Below, in pieces: positions 28,501 to 40,140 of a stretch of DNA of 64,000 nt (position 1 is the stretch's first letter; each line of letters starts with the position of its first letter). Made by a program: the position numbers and the translations under genes. The DNA lies in contig NW_025062478.1 in the NCBI RefSeq assembly GCF_000002995.4, positions 8,718,001 through 8,782,000 on the forward strand, written 5' to 3'. The notes under the pieces were generated by a model. It searched no databases. It was not told the DNA's origin and saw nothing but the letters and a program-made list of their open reading frames with translations. The DNA is from Brugia malayi (Eukaryota; Nematoda; Chromadorea; Rhabditida; Onchocercidae).

Positions 28501-31500
28501 CAAAGCAAAATAGAATATTATATTTTGATATTTTTGTTGAAATAATTTAATTTTTTCTGATTTAATATTTTCTAAAAATTTGCTCTATAAAATTAGGAAT
28601 TTTAAGTGACCATTATTTTTTTTAACGAAAAAAAGAAAAGAATTTTAGGATGCGATAAATCGTATAAGATGCGTGCAATTCTCATCGATTCGTATATAAC
28701 TGTTCTGCGTACTAAAGATGGTGTGAATGTTGAAGGAGTACGAATCAAAGTATCGATTGATTACACGGATATTGAAAAAGGGATCAAGGAGTGAATTTTG
28801 TTTCTTGTATCTCTGATATAAGTTTGCTTGTGTTTTCAATAGATGTAAGAAGAAATAAATTAAATACAATTATATCTGTGACATAAGTTTATGATATTGC
28901 TGCAGCATAAGATGACGTAACAAAACTTATTTAATTTTTGTATTTAGTAAAATATTTGATTGGAGTAGGTTTTTTTTGACCTCATTGTTAACAATTTTCT
29001 GATCAATAATTATGTCAAGCAACTACTAAGTAAATTTTGATATTTTTAAAAAATTAACGAAATTCTTTTTAGATCAGGAGTTGTTGCTTACACGCATAAT
29101 TTGATTGATTCGGAATTCGAGAAAAATAATTCATTCACTATTGCACCTAATACATTTGATACCATTCATAATATTGATGAGTACACGTATTATCAACATA
29201 AGCCACGTACGGAATGCAAGTATCACTTCAGAAGACGAAAAATTACAAGGAGTGTACAAAAAGACATTAAAGACTTGTCATTTCCCGCATTAGCGGTAAG
29301 TTCTTTCTATACCATACGGAAATGACGGAAGGCGAATATATCATCAGATAAATGTGCTGGAATTTTAACACTTCAACAATTTCATTTTTCAGGTATCATA
29401 CAAAAAAATCATGAAGGTTAGCTCATTCAAATTATTTTTTTATATTTCATTCTTTTTCGTTTTTATGTTTTTATCTTTACTTGTGCTCATTGAAATATTT
29501 CTTCAAAATGGTAATTCTATTACATTTGGCAAATGTAAACAATGAAGTCTTTCATAGAATTTTATAAAACTTCATAATTTTCAAATCATTCTTGAAATTC
29601 ATTGTTTTTTAGAAATGATCGTAGTATGAATTACTTCAACGGTACTGTGTGGTTTTTGATATCGAAGTATCACTCAATCACATTCTAACCAACTAATAAT
29701 TAGTAACTAATTAATAAATATTAGCGTTCTTCTTAGTGCGGACGTAAGAGATTTGATTAAAGGAGATCTGGTGTCATTGTTATGGAAGAATAGTAACAGT
29801 ATCTAACTCTTATGAATTAATTTTTTTAAAAATAATTTTAGTATCCTTGCGATTTTGAAATGTCCTCAGCGATGTATGATGAGTCGGTTCCTGGAGTAGT
29901 TTACGTGATGAGGCGCAAAACTGAAGCTGTGCTAGTGACACCGAATACGATAATTACTGATACCTTGAAGCATGCTCAAAATGAAAAGTTCCTGTCTAAT
30001 TTCATCTATTCTACATCCTTTCCATATGTTCTTTACAAGTTAGTCATGCAAATCTTCTTTTTTAGTACTTTTTCTCCAATGAACTATGCAACATTTAATT
30101 TTTAATCATATAGAAAGTTCATTTGTTATATGCATCTTAAAGATTTCTTCCAATAATCTAAATGATTTAAAAAATTAAATTCTTCATTAATTTTAATTTA
30201 AAAATTGCTTAATAGAACAGTTTTTAATCTTAAATGCTTCAATAATATTGCGATGCTTTATAATTTGCAGCGATTCCAAAGGAGCCTCAGTTTTAAGTCT
30301 CGAAAATCCTAGCGAGTAAGTTTAGTGCAGCTTTGATTGTTTTTGAAGAGTGTAATTGATTTATTGTTACTTTTCAAAATGATATAATCATGTCTTTTAT
30401 CATTTTTGAATTAGAGGTGATAAAAATGAAGTAGAAAAAACTCAGTTACATTTGAATGAAATTGAAAATATATAAGCAAACTACGCATACATTAATTTCC
30501 TTTAATACAAAAACATATTTTATATAATTTATTTATATAATCTCAAAAATTTCATATGTATCCAAGAAGTGCAAAAATCTTTGCATTTGGTAAAAAGTAG
30601 AAATTTTAGCATAAAAATAACCTTCAACACCACATTTGATACTATTGGTATATACACCGGGAAGATTTTGTACCGAGAAGCGTAAGTGTCATTCATTTTG
30701 CTCTTTTTTTTAAAATCAGTAAAAGCTGATTTAATTATAGTTTCATAATAATTTACATTAATTTACACTTTCTCATTATTTTTTTTTTTTTTAAAGAAAC
30801 TTTTTTTCTGTTAACATTCTAGTGAGGCAGCGTATATTTTGCATTCGGAAATAGAAGCAATAGAAGAACGAAGGAATGATACGGTAGCTGTGACCAAAGC
30901 TGTAGCTAAACAAGATTTTGAAAGTAATACTTTGTTCAACTTTTTATGAAATATGTTGTTGAATTCAATACTTATGTAGAAGGAACACAATGTTGTAATG
31001 ACGTACAAACGTGAAAACGTCAGATAAGTTGTTCACGTATTGCAGCATACTTGTTTACTAGTGAGCACTATGCTAAATCTTTCCTCTTTATCACTGACAT
31101 AAATTAACGCCAAAAATGTTAAATTTATTAGAATATCTTCCAAAATTAATAATTTCAGAAGCTGCGTTTGGAATAGAAAGTGAAATTATTGAAAGGCCAG
31201 AATTTCATACTCAAAAATGTCGACTTGTTAATGCGTAAGTGTCATTATAAGATACTTTTTCTTTGCATATTTCTTTCTTGTATTTTTTAAAATTCGTCAA
31301 CGATAAAGTAAAGAAGACTTCTTAAACTAGCATATCATTGATTCTTGAATTGATCATATTCCGAGTGAGATCAGCATTTCTGCAATCAGCCATACCTAAG
31401 ATGGTAAAATGTTGTATATAAATTCCACTCCTCGTTGATAGTTACTGGTATGATTTTAATGTAATTTATTCATTTACAGGCCTTTTTTTATGGCATTTAT

Positions 31501-32042
31501 ACTAAAAGTTTCCGTTTTGGATATGCTGCTTTTATTGATTTTAATCATTCTTGTTATTTATCATCGAGCACATATTATACCTGCGCGACGTCGCTATAAG
31601 ATTAAAATGGGCATTTTAAAACATCGTAAGAAGCGTAAGCTACGTGATCGTGCACGTCGACGTTTGCGAAGTATGTTTGTTAAACCTTACAAATTAAGAT
31701 ATCTGAAGATTAAGACATCTTTGACTAAATTGTGACAATTTCTAAGCAGTCCAGTAATTAATGAAGAAAAGTAACTACTAAATTTCATTTCCAGAACTTA
31801 ATTTGTTACGCCGAAGAAAAAAAATAGTCGAGCAGGAGACAGAAGCAAAGCGACAAGCAAAGCTTATTGCTGCGGCAGTTGGACAATTGGGCGGTGCAGC
31901 TGCATCAACTACAGAGAAAAAGAAGTCTTCGTCATCCAGTAGTGATCTAATAACAGCTGGAGCTGAACGCAATGTTCAGGTCAACGTAACGAGCAATTTA
32001 CAGGGCGAAGAAGGTACGAGTCCTAGGCCAGAAAAGACCTAA
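22535..32042 (+). CDS. large type I membrane protein, 24 exons, ~1003 residues, unknown family
   Basis: Exons: 22535-22657, 22845-22936, 23282-23348, 23638-23925, 24688-24791, 24916-25055, 25490-25537, 25811-25969, 26052-26163, 26558-26753, 27328-27431, 27671-27706, 28008-28106, 28327-28451, 28649-28790, 29073-29295, 29393-29416, 29842-30038, 30271-30315, 30610-30681, 30823-30923, 31159-31234, 31480-31670, 31795-32042. All 23 junctions agree in phase and the sum is 3012 nt (1004 codons with stop). The N-terminus is signal-peptide-like (LITTVIITVLLSQRLIQC). The ~840-residue ectodomain has alternating hydrophobic/polar, probably beta-rich segments (GSIYLGFRNGYIFSYRV) and scattered Cys. One span lies near residues 863-885 (DMLLLLILIILVIY), followed by a ~115-residue tail that is first Arg/Lys-rich (RARRRLR) and then Ala/Ser-rich. 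I infer a cell-surface protein. The weakest joins are the AAG acceptors before 24916 and 25811. An internal donor at 32014 may extend the tail. Confidence 0.8.
24304..24353. repeat. short tandem duplication in an intron
   Basis: Two copies, 25 bases apart, of a unit with core AAATTCTTAATAATTGAAAA. It lies within the intron 23926-24687. Confidence 0.85.
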
Positions 32043-33643
32043 TTCAAACAATGTAAATGATTGTTTGAATTAAAAACTAAAATATAACATTATTTTAGTT
32101 TTTTTTTTTTTTTTCACCTCTTTTTTTGCACTATGTAATTTGATAATAAAAATTTTTGATTGAATTAAATTATCAAAAACTGAGCAATAATATACTATCG
32201 TGAACAACGCAAACAACTCATGTTACCTATTCACGTTCGTAACACTCAATCCCTTATCAAAAAATCTTATTCTCTAATGAATTTGGTTGAATCGAACTGA
32301 TACGTATAGTGCGAGATTGATACAGCTCTTATATGATCAATTTTAGAATTTTCCCGAAATGATTGACTAACGAACAAATTAATCTCAGAGTTCCCAAGTT
32401 TTTTGAGATCAAGTGACAGTTTAAATCTGTCATACAGATTAATTTCAGACTTTCCTAAATAAATATGGCAAGCAGAATGAAACATGTAGAATAGTAAGAA
32501 ATAATGAGAGAAATGTCATCAAAATTGTTTTAATAGCACCTGAATTAATTAATTAACCAATTAATTGCAATTAGTGAGCACTTTTAGTTGTTCAAATAAC
32601 TGAACACATGTAGTAAAAATATGCTTAGATTAGCATGGAGCTATTAATTTCTGATCAAATGATTCGATAGAAAAATCAATCAATTTACCAAACAACTGAT
32701 TCAGTCTAAGATAAAACTTATTTACTAAAATAAAAAACAAATAATATGCCACCTTCAAATCTCTGATTATTGTATACTAATGACAATTTCGTAAACCATT
32801 TTTGATACCATTACCCCTCATTATCACAGTAACATTAAATTGTCTAAACTCTTTCATATTTGCATAAACAAAAGGTTTAAATTTAATTCGCATGGAAGTA
32901 AAGCTTTTAAATTATCCTTATTTTTAGCAACAATTTTTTTGGACGGTTTGTTCCTTTTGATGATTTAATAACTATTAACACTTTTAATGATATTATATCT
33001 GAATAGTAATTAACCTCAGTTGCAGAGTAAGTTACAAAATTTATGCAAATGAATTTTTAAAATATAAGAGGAAGTAGAAAAAAGATAACCATCGGATTGG
33101 TAGGTCATTAATTGGTATAAAAGATTACAAGTAAAAAAAATTGTAGGAAAATAGGATTAGAGATGTACTGAAAATGAAGTTTTGAGCTACCAAGAAAATA
33201 GATAAATCCTTGTCAAAATATTTTTTAATTTTAGCCAAAATAAAAAAGTTCATCTCATATTGGTGCGATATAAACAAAAAATATTCCAAATAATTCATAT
33301 GATTACAATTGAAAATCAAGAAATACCACTTTCAATAAGAGATATTTGTATCGTATATTTTATATTATTTAAATCTTATCAATCGTCTAAACAGTTCAAT
33401 CTATATAGGAATAAATATGACAATATTATATCATTAATGTTCAACTGGTTCAAAAAAAAGCCCATCTCAAGCCGATGCTATATATAAACAAAAAATGATT
33501 AAGAAATACACATACTGAAATTATTCAGTAATATAACCATTATTAAATAATTTCAATATTTAATAGAATATGTCGAAACTTTTACTAACTCTAATAATGC
33601 TATATTCTAATAATACCAGCCGTTTTCGTTCATGTATTTTCAG
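32043..33643. other. spacer or long intron between two membrane-span exon sets
   Basis: AT-rich, with a poly-T run near 32098 and AATAAA near 32143. I found no further 5' exon for the downstream exon set. A hydrophobic ATG frame at 33570 (MSKLLLTLIMLYSNNTSRF) cannot be spliced in phase to the exon at 33644. The interval is either intergenic or an intron of the 24-exon gene. Confidence 0.5.
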
Positions 33644-34398
33644 CGGATGAACATGCAAAAGCTTTAGCAACTTTATCATTAACACAAACATATTTGATTA
33701 GTGGTGTAATGCTATTAAGTTGTTGCATTTTACCGCTTCTTTATTTCTGGTTCTGTCATCCGTAAGTTATGCTTTTCTCTCCCAAAAGTGATAAGATGCA
33801 ATCATGTCGCAAAGACAATCTATTTTAGTGATTCAAAGCTAATAATTATTTGTTAGATGTTTAATTAACAGCTTTCAGAGTTATATGCAAATATTTCACA
33901 ACTATTAGGATGTCAAAAAGCATGAAATTAGGGCTAGAAGAAACACAAGCAGATGAGATTGAATTAATGGAATTTGTGCCTGATGAAGCACCGGATCGTG
34001 TGAATATTCGATGTGATCCATTTTTTGACGATGTAAAAGTTAAGGTATATTATTTTCTTAATTAATTTCCTATTTGTAGGATTTGTTACATTAATAAGCT
34101 ATCAAATTTGTTTTCCTTTCTTAGCAACGTGTAACATTTTAAGGCATTTCACCGCAGACATCATCATCTACTAAGACCGCCACGTCGACGACAACAGCAG
34201 CAAGAACAAAACGCTAGGAAAGTTTCACCAGTTAATAAAATATCAGAAAAAGGAAAAGAAACAAATGAAGACACAAGTAATGTACAGAAGGAAAAAGTGT
34301 CAAATACGCCAGAAAATAGTGTCCACAGAAGTGGAGCAGAACAGTTGACATCTACCGAAATTACCTTTTCCCATCAAACGCAGCTTCATGCTCTTTAG
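33644..34398 (+). CDS. membrane span plus basic tail exon set, 5' exons unknown
   Basis: Three exons, 33644-33761, 33909-34044 and 34144-34398, join in phases 2 and 0. The first enters in phase 1 and encodes a hydrophobic span (YLISGVMLLSCCILPLLYFW) followed by FCHP. The second is acidic (DEIELMEFVPDEAPDRVNIR). The third is strongly His/Arg/Gln-rich (AFHRRHHHLLRPPRRRQQQQ), then Lys/Glu/Thr-rich to a TAG at 34396. No start codon fits, so upstream exons are needed. Phase-compatible donors in the 24-exon gene end at 30923, 31670 and 32013. The layout (span, then basic tail) parallels its last two exons. The acceptor before 34144 (TTTTAAG) is weaker than one at TTTCTTAG ending near 34134, which would give a quick stop. 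Confidence 0.55.
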
Positions 34399-34595
34399 TT
34401 TCATAGTTTAAATTAAATTTCTTATTTAACTTGTTCAGTTTATGCTACTTATTCATATATTCCATGCATATTAATAACAGTAAAATTATTTTTTTCTTTT
34501 TGACACAAATTCAATTATTAGTTCAATTTCAGTTTGTCTTTTACTGCACCTGTAAATTGTAAAGTTTTTCCCTTTCATCCATATCTTTCATCCAT

Positions 34596-34976
34596 AATAT
34601 TGTAGCTTCTCAAAGAATGACTATTAGCTTAGATAACCTTTACAATATTTCGACATTGTAAGCAAATTTGATTTCGAATAAAAGAGTAATTTTTAACATA
34701 TTAAACAATGCACATAAACTTTATTAACTATTGGAATTTTCCAGACAGGCAAATAAGCTCAGCTACTATAGGAAGATGAATGTTGGAATAACAATTGCTT
34801 ACATGTTGCAATTTGAATTTTTCGTTAAATTATTTTTTTTTTTTTTTTTTTTGTATCTATAACATTTCTAATGTTAAATTATGACAAGTTTCAGTATTAT
34901 GGATTAATACAATTTTATTTGACATATTTTGTAAGTTATTCGGAAGTTCGCGAGATTATTTCAAGTTTCGCAACAA
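34596..34976. repeat. dispersed repeat, copy 1
   Basis: Nearly identical over its first ~215 bases to 40828-41040 (start AATATTGTAGCTTCTCAAAG), and still clearly similar to the end (GCGAGATTATTTC.AGTTTCGC). This copy has an extra segment with a long poly-T run at about 34830-34852. No terminal inverted repeats or coding capacity seen. It could be a mobile-element remnant or a segmental duplication. Confidence 0.9.
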
Positions 34977-36339
34977 CATTGGATGTGTAAACAAGGTGAT
35001 CAAATAGCAACTGGCAAATCTCTACCCAGCAGGCAGGATTTGTTGCTAAATGTTCGTAACAAAAAGTAATTTAAACCATTTTAACTTAAATCATAATTGA
35101 GATTAATTTAGCGAAGGATGTTCATACACATATGGTTATGATGACACATGAAGTATTTTCAAGTTAAAATAAGTAGAACTCATTTTACCTCATTTTAAAA
35201 ACATGTTGAAGATGTATAATCATGTCACTTCTTTAATATTTTATAGCTTTTGCTTGCACCTTTTGAAAAGTTACTGTCATTATTATCGAAACAGGAGAAT
35301 TATGACCATACTAAATGGAAAGCAATAAGGCAAAATGTCAAATGCGTGCAAAAATTTAACTTTATTAATTATTATAAAAAAACTAATTTTTTAGCTTTAT
35401 AAATATTGTAAAATAAATGTACCCAGGTTTTAGATTTTGAAGAGAATAGCAAACACCATTCTCTACTTTTCTATTCTCATTATAACATACTCACCTATTT
35501 TCATAGACTTTTCATAATAATTTTTCTGTTTGTACCCTGTTTTGATATTCATGAATATTTTCTTTTATCATCGCATAGCGATGGTAAACAAAGTTTTGTC
35601 CATCCATAGTCTTTATTGATATCACAGACATTTTTTACCAATTTCAAACTCTTCTGTTACTTCCGAGAGCAGATTTTTGGAAGTGTATATCCATGTTACA
35701 GGAGAGTGAAATCCTGGACTTGTCCTCATGTTGACTTTGTTGAGACAAAGCGCATGAGTTGAACTAAATAATAAAAATAACGATATGGTAAATCTATTCA
35801 TCAAAATTTACGATTAAATTAACACAAGATCCCTATATTTTTGTCGCTTAAGATGAATGATTACAATCACCTTCAATACATAATAAAACTAATGCAACTC
35901 ATTTCTGCATGAAAAGAAAATCTCCAAATCATTTCACTTTCTCACTATTTCATCATATTACCAGCATCTCAAATAATTTCTCAACCTCGATAAACAATGC
36001 CAGGTTAGTAACAGGCCTCAAAAAACCCTAATTATAACCTACTTTTTGCAAACAACAAATTAATTACAAATCATTTGCAAACCAACCGCAAACCGTTTAT
36101 AAGCCACGTACAAACTATTTACAAGCCATAAACAAACCAATTACAAACGTCTGCAAACTTGCTTCATTTCATGTACTAAACAAAAAGTTTTCTGTGCCAA
36201 TAAAAAAAAGTAAGATGAGCTATCTCAAAAAAAGAACCTAGTATGACTGGAAGTGGTTCACCTTGTTTTGATAAAGATATTGCATTTTCTTAATTGCTTC
36301 AAAATTACCCACTGCAAGCAGATACCTAAATAACTTTAG
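34977..36339. other. mostly non-coding interval, quasi-repetitive near 36040-36160
   Basis: No gene supported. Around 36040-36160 there is a loose series of GCAAAC / ACAAAT / ACAAAC units every ~12-15 bases. On the minus strand 35622-35804 is a 60-codon ATG frame with a signal-peptide-like start (MMNRFTISLFLLFSSTHALC). It has no further support, so I do not call it as a gene. Confidence 0.5.
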
Positions 36340-36660
36340 ACTGAGTTTGGAGGAATATTTTGCTGAATCCACTCAAAACTTCTTTCTGCGAGAAAGACCG
36401 GCACTTCAAAAATTCCAAGTGATCAATCTTCTTTTGCACGCGTAACACTCCCAGTTTTGGCTCCGTTTTGAAAAATTATCTTCAAAGCTTTCTGACATAT
36501 GTACTTACCGTAAGATTAAGTGGTATGTGGCGTCCACTTTATATCCTTAATGGTAAATTGTTTTCAAGAGCAGTACAAGGAAGAAATTGATGTATCAAGG
36601 AAACAACTACACGCAGTATTCATCAGAACTTACGGATCATTATATCAATCACATACACAG
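36340..36660 (+). pseudogene. glypican-like two-exon fragment
   Basis: Two exon-like segments, 36340-36418 and 36571-36660, join in phase 0. The first encodes LSLEEYFAESTQNFFLRERP and ALQKFQ. The second encodes QYKEEIDVSRKQ and LHAVFIRTYGSLYQSHTQ. The succession (L..E..L..S....F.......A.F+.F......S+..L...F..TYG.LY) matches the N-terminal lobe of glypicans just after the TCC...ME motif; GPC4/6 carry F.KTYG.LY there. Glypicans are GPI-anchored heparan sulphate proteoglycans that modulate BMP and Wnt signalling. I could not find the signal peptide, the TCC exon or any of the downstream Cys-rich exons nearby on this strand. It may be a relic, or part of a gene with very distant exons. The acceptor before 36571 (TTTTCAAGAG) is poor. 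Confidence 0.35.
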
Positions 36661-37642
36661 GTGTTAATTTCATCAATATGTTTAACAAAAAATCATCTGA
36701 ATTTCAGAATTGACTTTTGGTTTCTCAAAAATCAGCAGAAGAGCAAAAGAGTAAAAACCGTACCTACTAAAGTAGATATATCCGTTAATTACTAATGTTC
36801 CTGCTATTTATTAATTTGTTTTTTTTTTTTAACAAACGACTCACCTCATATCATTAATCAGCGAGCAACTAGAAAAACTTGCGATGAATTTTTGATTATG
36901 CAAATTATTTGTTTTCATCTCAAATACTGATCTTTACAACTGGTGATCACTAATTTTAAAATTTTATTTGTCAAATTCATCAATGAGACGTGTCTAATTT
37001 TTTCTCAGAAGCAATATATAATTTTTGTTAAACCTTTATAAACGGGACAACTCAATAATTTTCATCATTTTCGTCCTAAAAATATTCTATAAGTTAATAG
37101 GGAAAATTAGAAATAACAAACGAGTAATGAACTTCAACTGACATCACATTGCGTGTAACGTCACCTGAAGTTTTCACTAAGGTTACAGTTATGAGCGCAC
37201 ACATTTTACACAGAATATTGCTAAGTAGTACAAAAGGTAATGAGTATATCCATCTGACTACTATCCTAAATGATGAATAGTAAGCACGACCAATGTCACG
37301 CAAAATCCGTCTGCTCGCAAAAATGTGTACACATACTGCGGTAGTAGTGGAACAAAGTTTACCCAATGTGAAAACACTCGAATCGATGCAAAAAAAACAT
37401 TAACTGACCCGCGCTAATTTAGTTTGTTAGTCAAATAAGAGATAGAAGCAATTCGGGATTGATTTGCTAGTTAAATAAGATGGACAGAACAGCGTTTTCA
37501 TAACTCCACGATAATTGGGTGAAGAGGCGAATTCAATAACAAGTTATGGAACGATAAGGACGACAAACCCTTAAAATTTGCATATTTAAATTTCGAGGTA
37601 TAGAAAGGAGCGTTATGGTTTAGATAAGTTGCTAAAAGCGAA

Positions 37643-37990
37643 ATGATGTATTTCAAAACTCTTGGGCGACAAGCTAATTTCGATGACTCTTATTTTCTTC
37701 CGACGAAAATCTTGAAAATTATGTCTAAACAAAAATTTAAACCCAAACTTTCAGTTTACGAGATGATTGAATACTTATCTGTCGCTAATGACGACAAAGG
37801 ATTGCTAAAGAAGAGTGAAGAGGTTCAATTCAGAATATTAGACTTCGTCACACTTCAATTCTTTGAACTCATTGGTCATATCGTCGGGAAAGCTCATCTC
37901 CGGAAAGCATTACATCGATGGATTTCGGTTAGATTGTATTTTTTTGAGTGTATTTTTTGCCTCCATTGTGAGACTGTAAACGAAATTTGA
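37643..37990 (+). CDS. orphan open frame, unknown
   Basis: An ATG frame of 115 codons with more balanced codon use than the surrounding sequence, including FLPTKILKIMSKQKFKP, EMIEYLSVANDDKG and FFELIGHIVGKAHLRKALHR. A donor-like TTTCGGTTAGA at about 37928 would end an exon before the low-complexity last part. No family is recognised, and no flanking exon could be joined with confidence. An exon-like stretch at about 37186-37280 (VTVMSAHILHRILL...) lies upstream. It may be a remnant of a mobile element or an exon of an unrecognised gene. Confidence 0.25.
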   Translation: MMYFKTLGRQANFDDSYFLPTKILKIMSKQKFKPKLSVYEMIEYLSVANDDKGLLKKSEEVQFRILDFVTLQFFELIGHIVGKAHLRKALHRWISVRLYFFECIFCLHCETVNEI

Positions 37991-38113
37991 AGTTTCATTC
38001 AGCAACTTCCAATAAACCTTATTTTATCTCAAATTATAAATTTGGATAGCTGGAATTCAAGAATTTTCGTGACTATCTTTGATTTCCATCAAAAAAGCAA
38101 AACATGCTATCGT

Positions 38114-38248
38114 AAGTCACGCATTAGATACGGAATGCGAAGTTAATATATCGGTCAGAATTTTGCATGCTTATTTTAAAGTCATTCATGCCAAAATTCT
38201 AAGGTTAACTTTTGACAAAATTTGAAGTCACGCATTAGATGCGGAATG
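38114..38248. repeat. 24-bp direct repeat pair
   Basis: AAGTCACGCATTAGATaCGG-type units at 38114-38137 and 38225-38248 differ at one base and are spaced 111 bases apart. The function is not evident. Confidence 0.85.
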
Positions 38249-40140
38249 GCAGCAGTCAACAGTCACAATGCATGAGATACATTCCAAGGGCTTCAAATAA
38301 TTTTTGTGAAGCGAAATGATTAAGTGACAGAGATGATAGCTAAAAGCTGTTACATGGTTATTTCCAAAATCTAATCAATTTTCAGAAGTGAGAAATTGTG
38401 ATTTCGATCGATCTTAAAATAAATTGTGACTTGAATGACAGTATTTTCCGTATTTTGACTTTCATTGATGTTTCTCTTTTCACTTAGAAGCTTATTATAC
38501 CATGCTGTATTGCTATTCCTAGCAACTGTTATACGAGCATTATACAATCAACCCTCATAAGTTAGGAATAATAATGAAGTAAATAAAAATAAGCAAACCA
38601 AAAACTTCAACCAAGTCATAAATGTAATGACGCTTAAATTGCAGTTGAACAACGTTAAAAAGACAGTCTGAGTTCTGATCAGTGGACGATGACACAGCCG
38701 AGGAAAGGTCGACTAAACTTCTGTTTTCATGTGAAATAAATTTCTTTTTAAATGATTATCGCTTTATTTTTCAATGATTTAACTAAATAAATATTCATCA
38801 ATTACTTGCTCTTTAGTATTTTTGAATAAAATTGGATTCTAATTTTAAATTTGGATACGAAAGAAGATTTGAATTCAAAATGAAATTCATCCTTTAGTCC
38901 TGCCTCGCAAACTCGAAAACAATTTTCTATTATCTAAGTTCACTCGTCTCAATCTTGCTAAATACTATTCTGTTTCGATTTGTTATGGTTATGAATTTAG
39001 GTTGGATCATATTAGTATAATTTATTAGCTTGTGTTTAATTTTTTTTTTATTGACTTGTGTATAGGCGTAAGATTATAATTATCCAAGATAATTTAGAAT
39101 AGTGGTCATAATTACAATTACGGCTAAATCGGAGCAGGCAATTTAATTTTCGTTGCCTATCAATTCAACTGCATTGAATTTCTTAAATTAAATTAATTCT
39201 TGAAATGAGTTCCAAAAAAACTAAAGTGTGTTGGATGATGGAAAGAAAAGTGGAAAATTTTGACAAACTGTGATGTAATATTTTTGTTTTCTGGTTAGAG
39301 AAGGGAAAAATGTCCGGTAAATTAACTTTTTGGCAACAATCAGCAAGGTCTTTTGAACAATGACTCATTGCTGTGTTACTTTAAGTATTTAACGGAAGGT
39401 TCAAAGGCAGCAACATTTCTTCCTCTTTTTACTGCTATTTAATCACTGCAGAGATTTTTTCATTTAAAAAGCAATGTTTCTTTTCAAACTGCGATTTCAT
39501 GCAAGTCTAATTGACTTTAAGTGAAAAGAAATGACACAAAGTGTTATTCAATAAATTCGAATGCATTACTAAAACAAAAAAACGGACAAAGATGATAAGA
39601 GATTGTTAATAAAACTTAATGTTTAACACGGCTCTCATATTACTATTTAATAGCTGCTATTTATATCAATTTTTTAACAGAAAAGTTAGCATTCTCAATC
39701 TTTTCAGTTAATTTAATAGATTTTGTAAATTAATCCTATAATTTCATCTCATCACAGTAACAAGTAAGTAAGATATTACTGCTCACTGAGTGTTGTTCAT
39801 TCTCAATGCGCAATCCTGAGCAGAGCACCAAAAATTGATTTGTTAAATCCTTTATTAAATAAAGTTTTGACTAAACATTTCTGGAAGATACCTGCTTGCA
39901 CTGTGAATGACACAACAATTAATTAGTACTTTCGCTTTTTCTACTTTATTAGATGGAAAATTCACTGCAAACAGATTGATGGATAGATCATTTACTATAT
40001 TATGTGTACGGCAGAAAAAAGTCGATTAGAACAGAGTTAAATAATAAATTTGCTGAAATGATGGCGATCAACATAGAACGCTCACACGTACGTATAACGT
40101 GGATGAAGCATTTTCATACTAACACCCAACATGTTAGCAC

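Noticed and set aside
33570..33629. ATG segment MSKLLLTLIMLYSNNTSRF as start of the exon set at 33644
   Set aside because: The only GT sites leave an intron of about 20 bases, and the phases do not match the phase-1 entry at 33644.
35622..35804. 60-codon minus-strand frame with a signal-peptide-like start and a GKK near the end, possible secreted peptide
   Set aside because: No repeated peptide units, no splice or polyadenylation support and no recognised family. Kept only as a remark.
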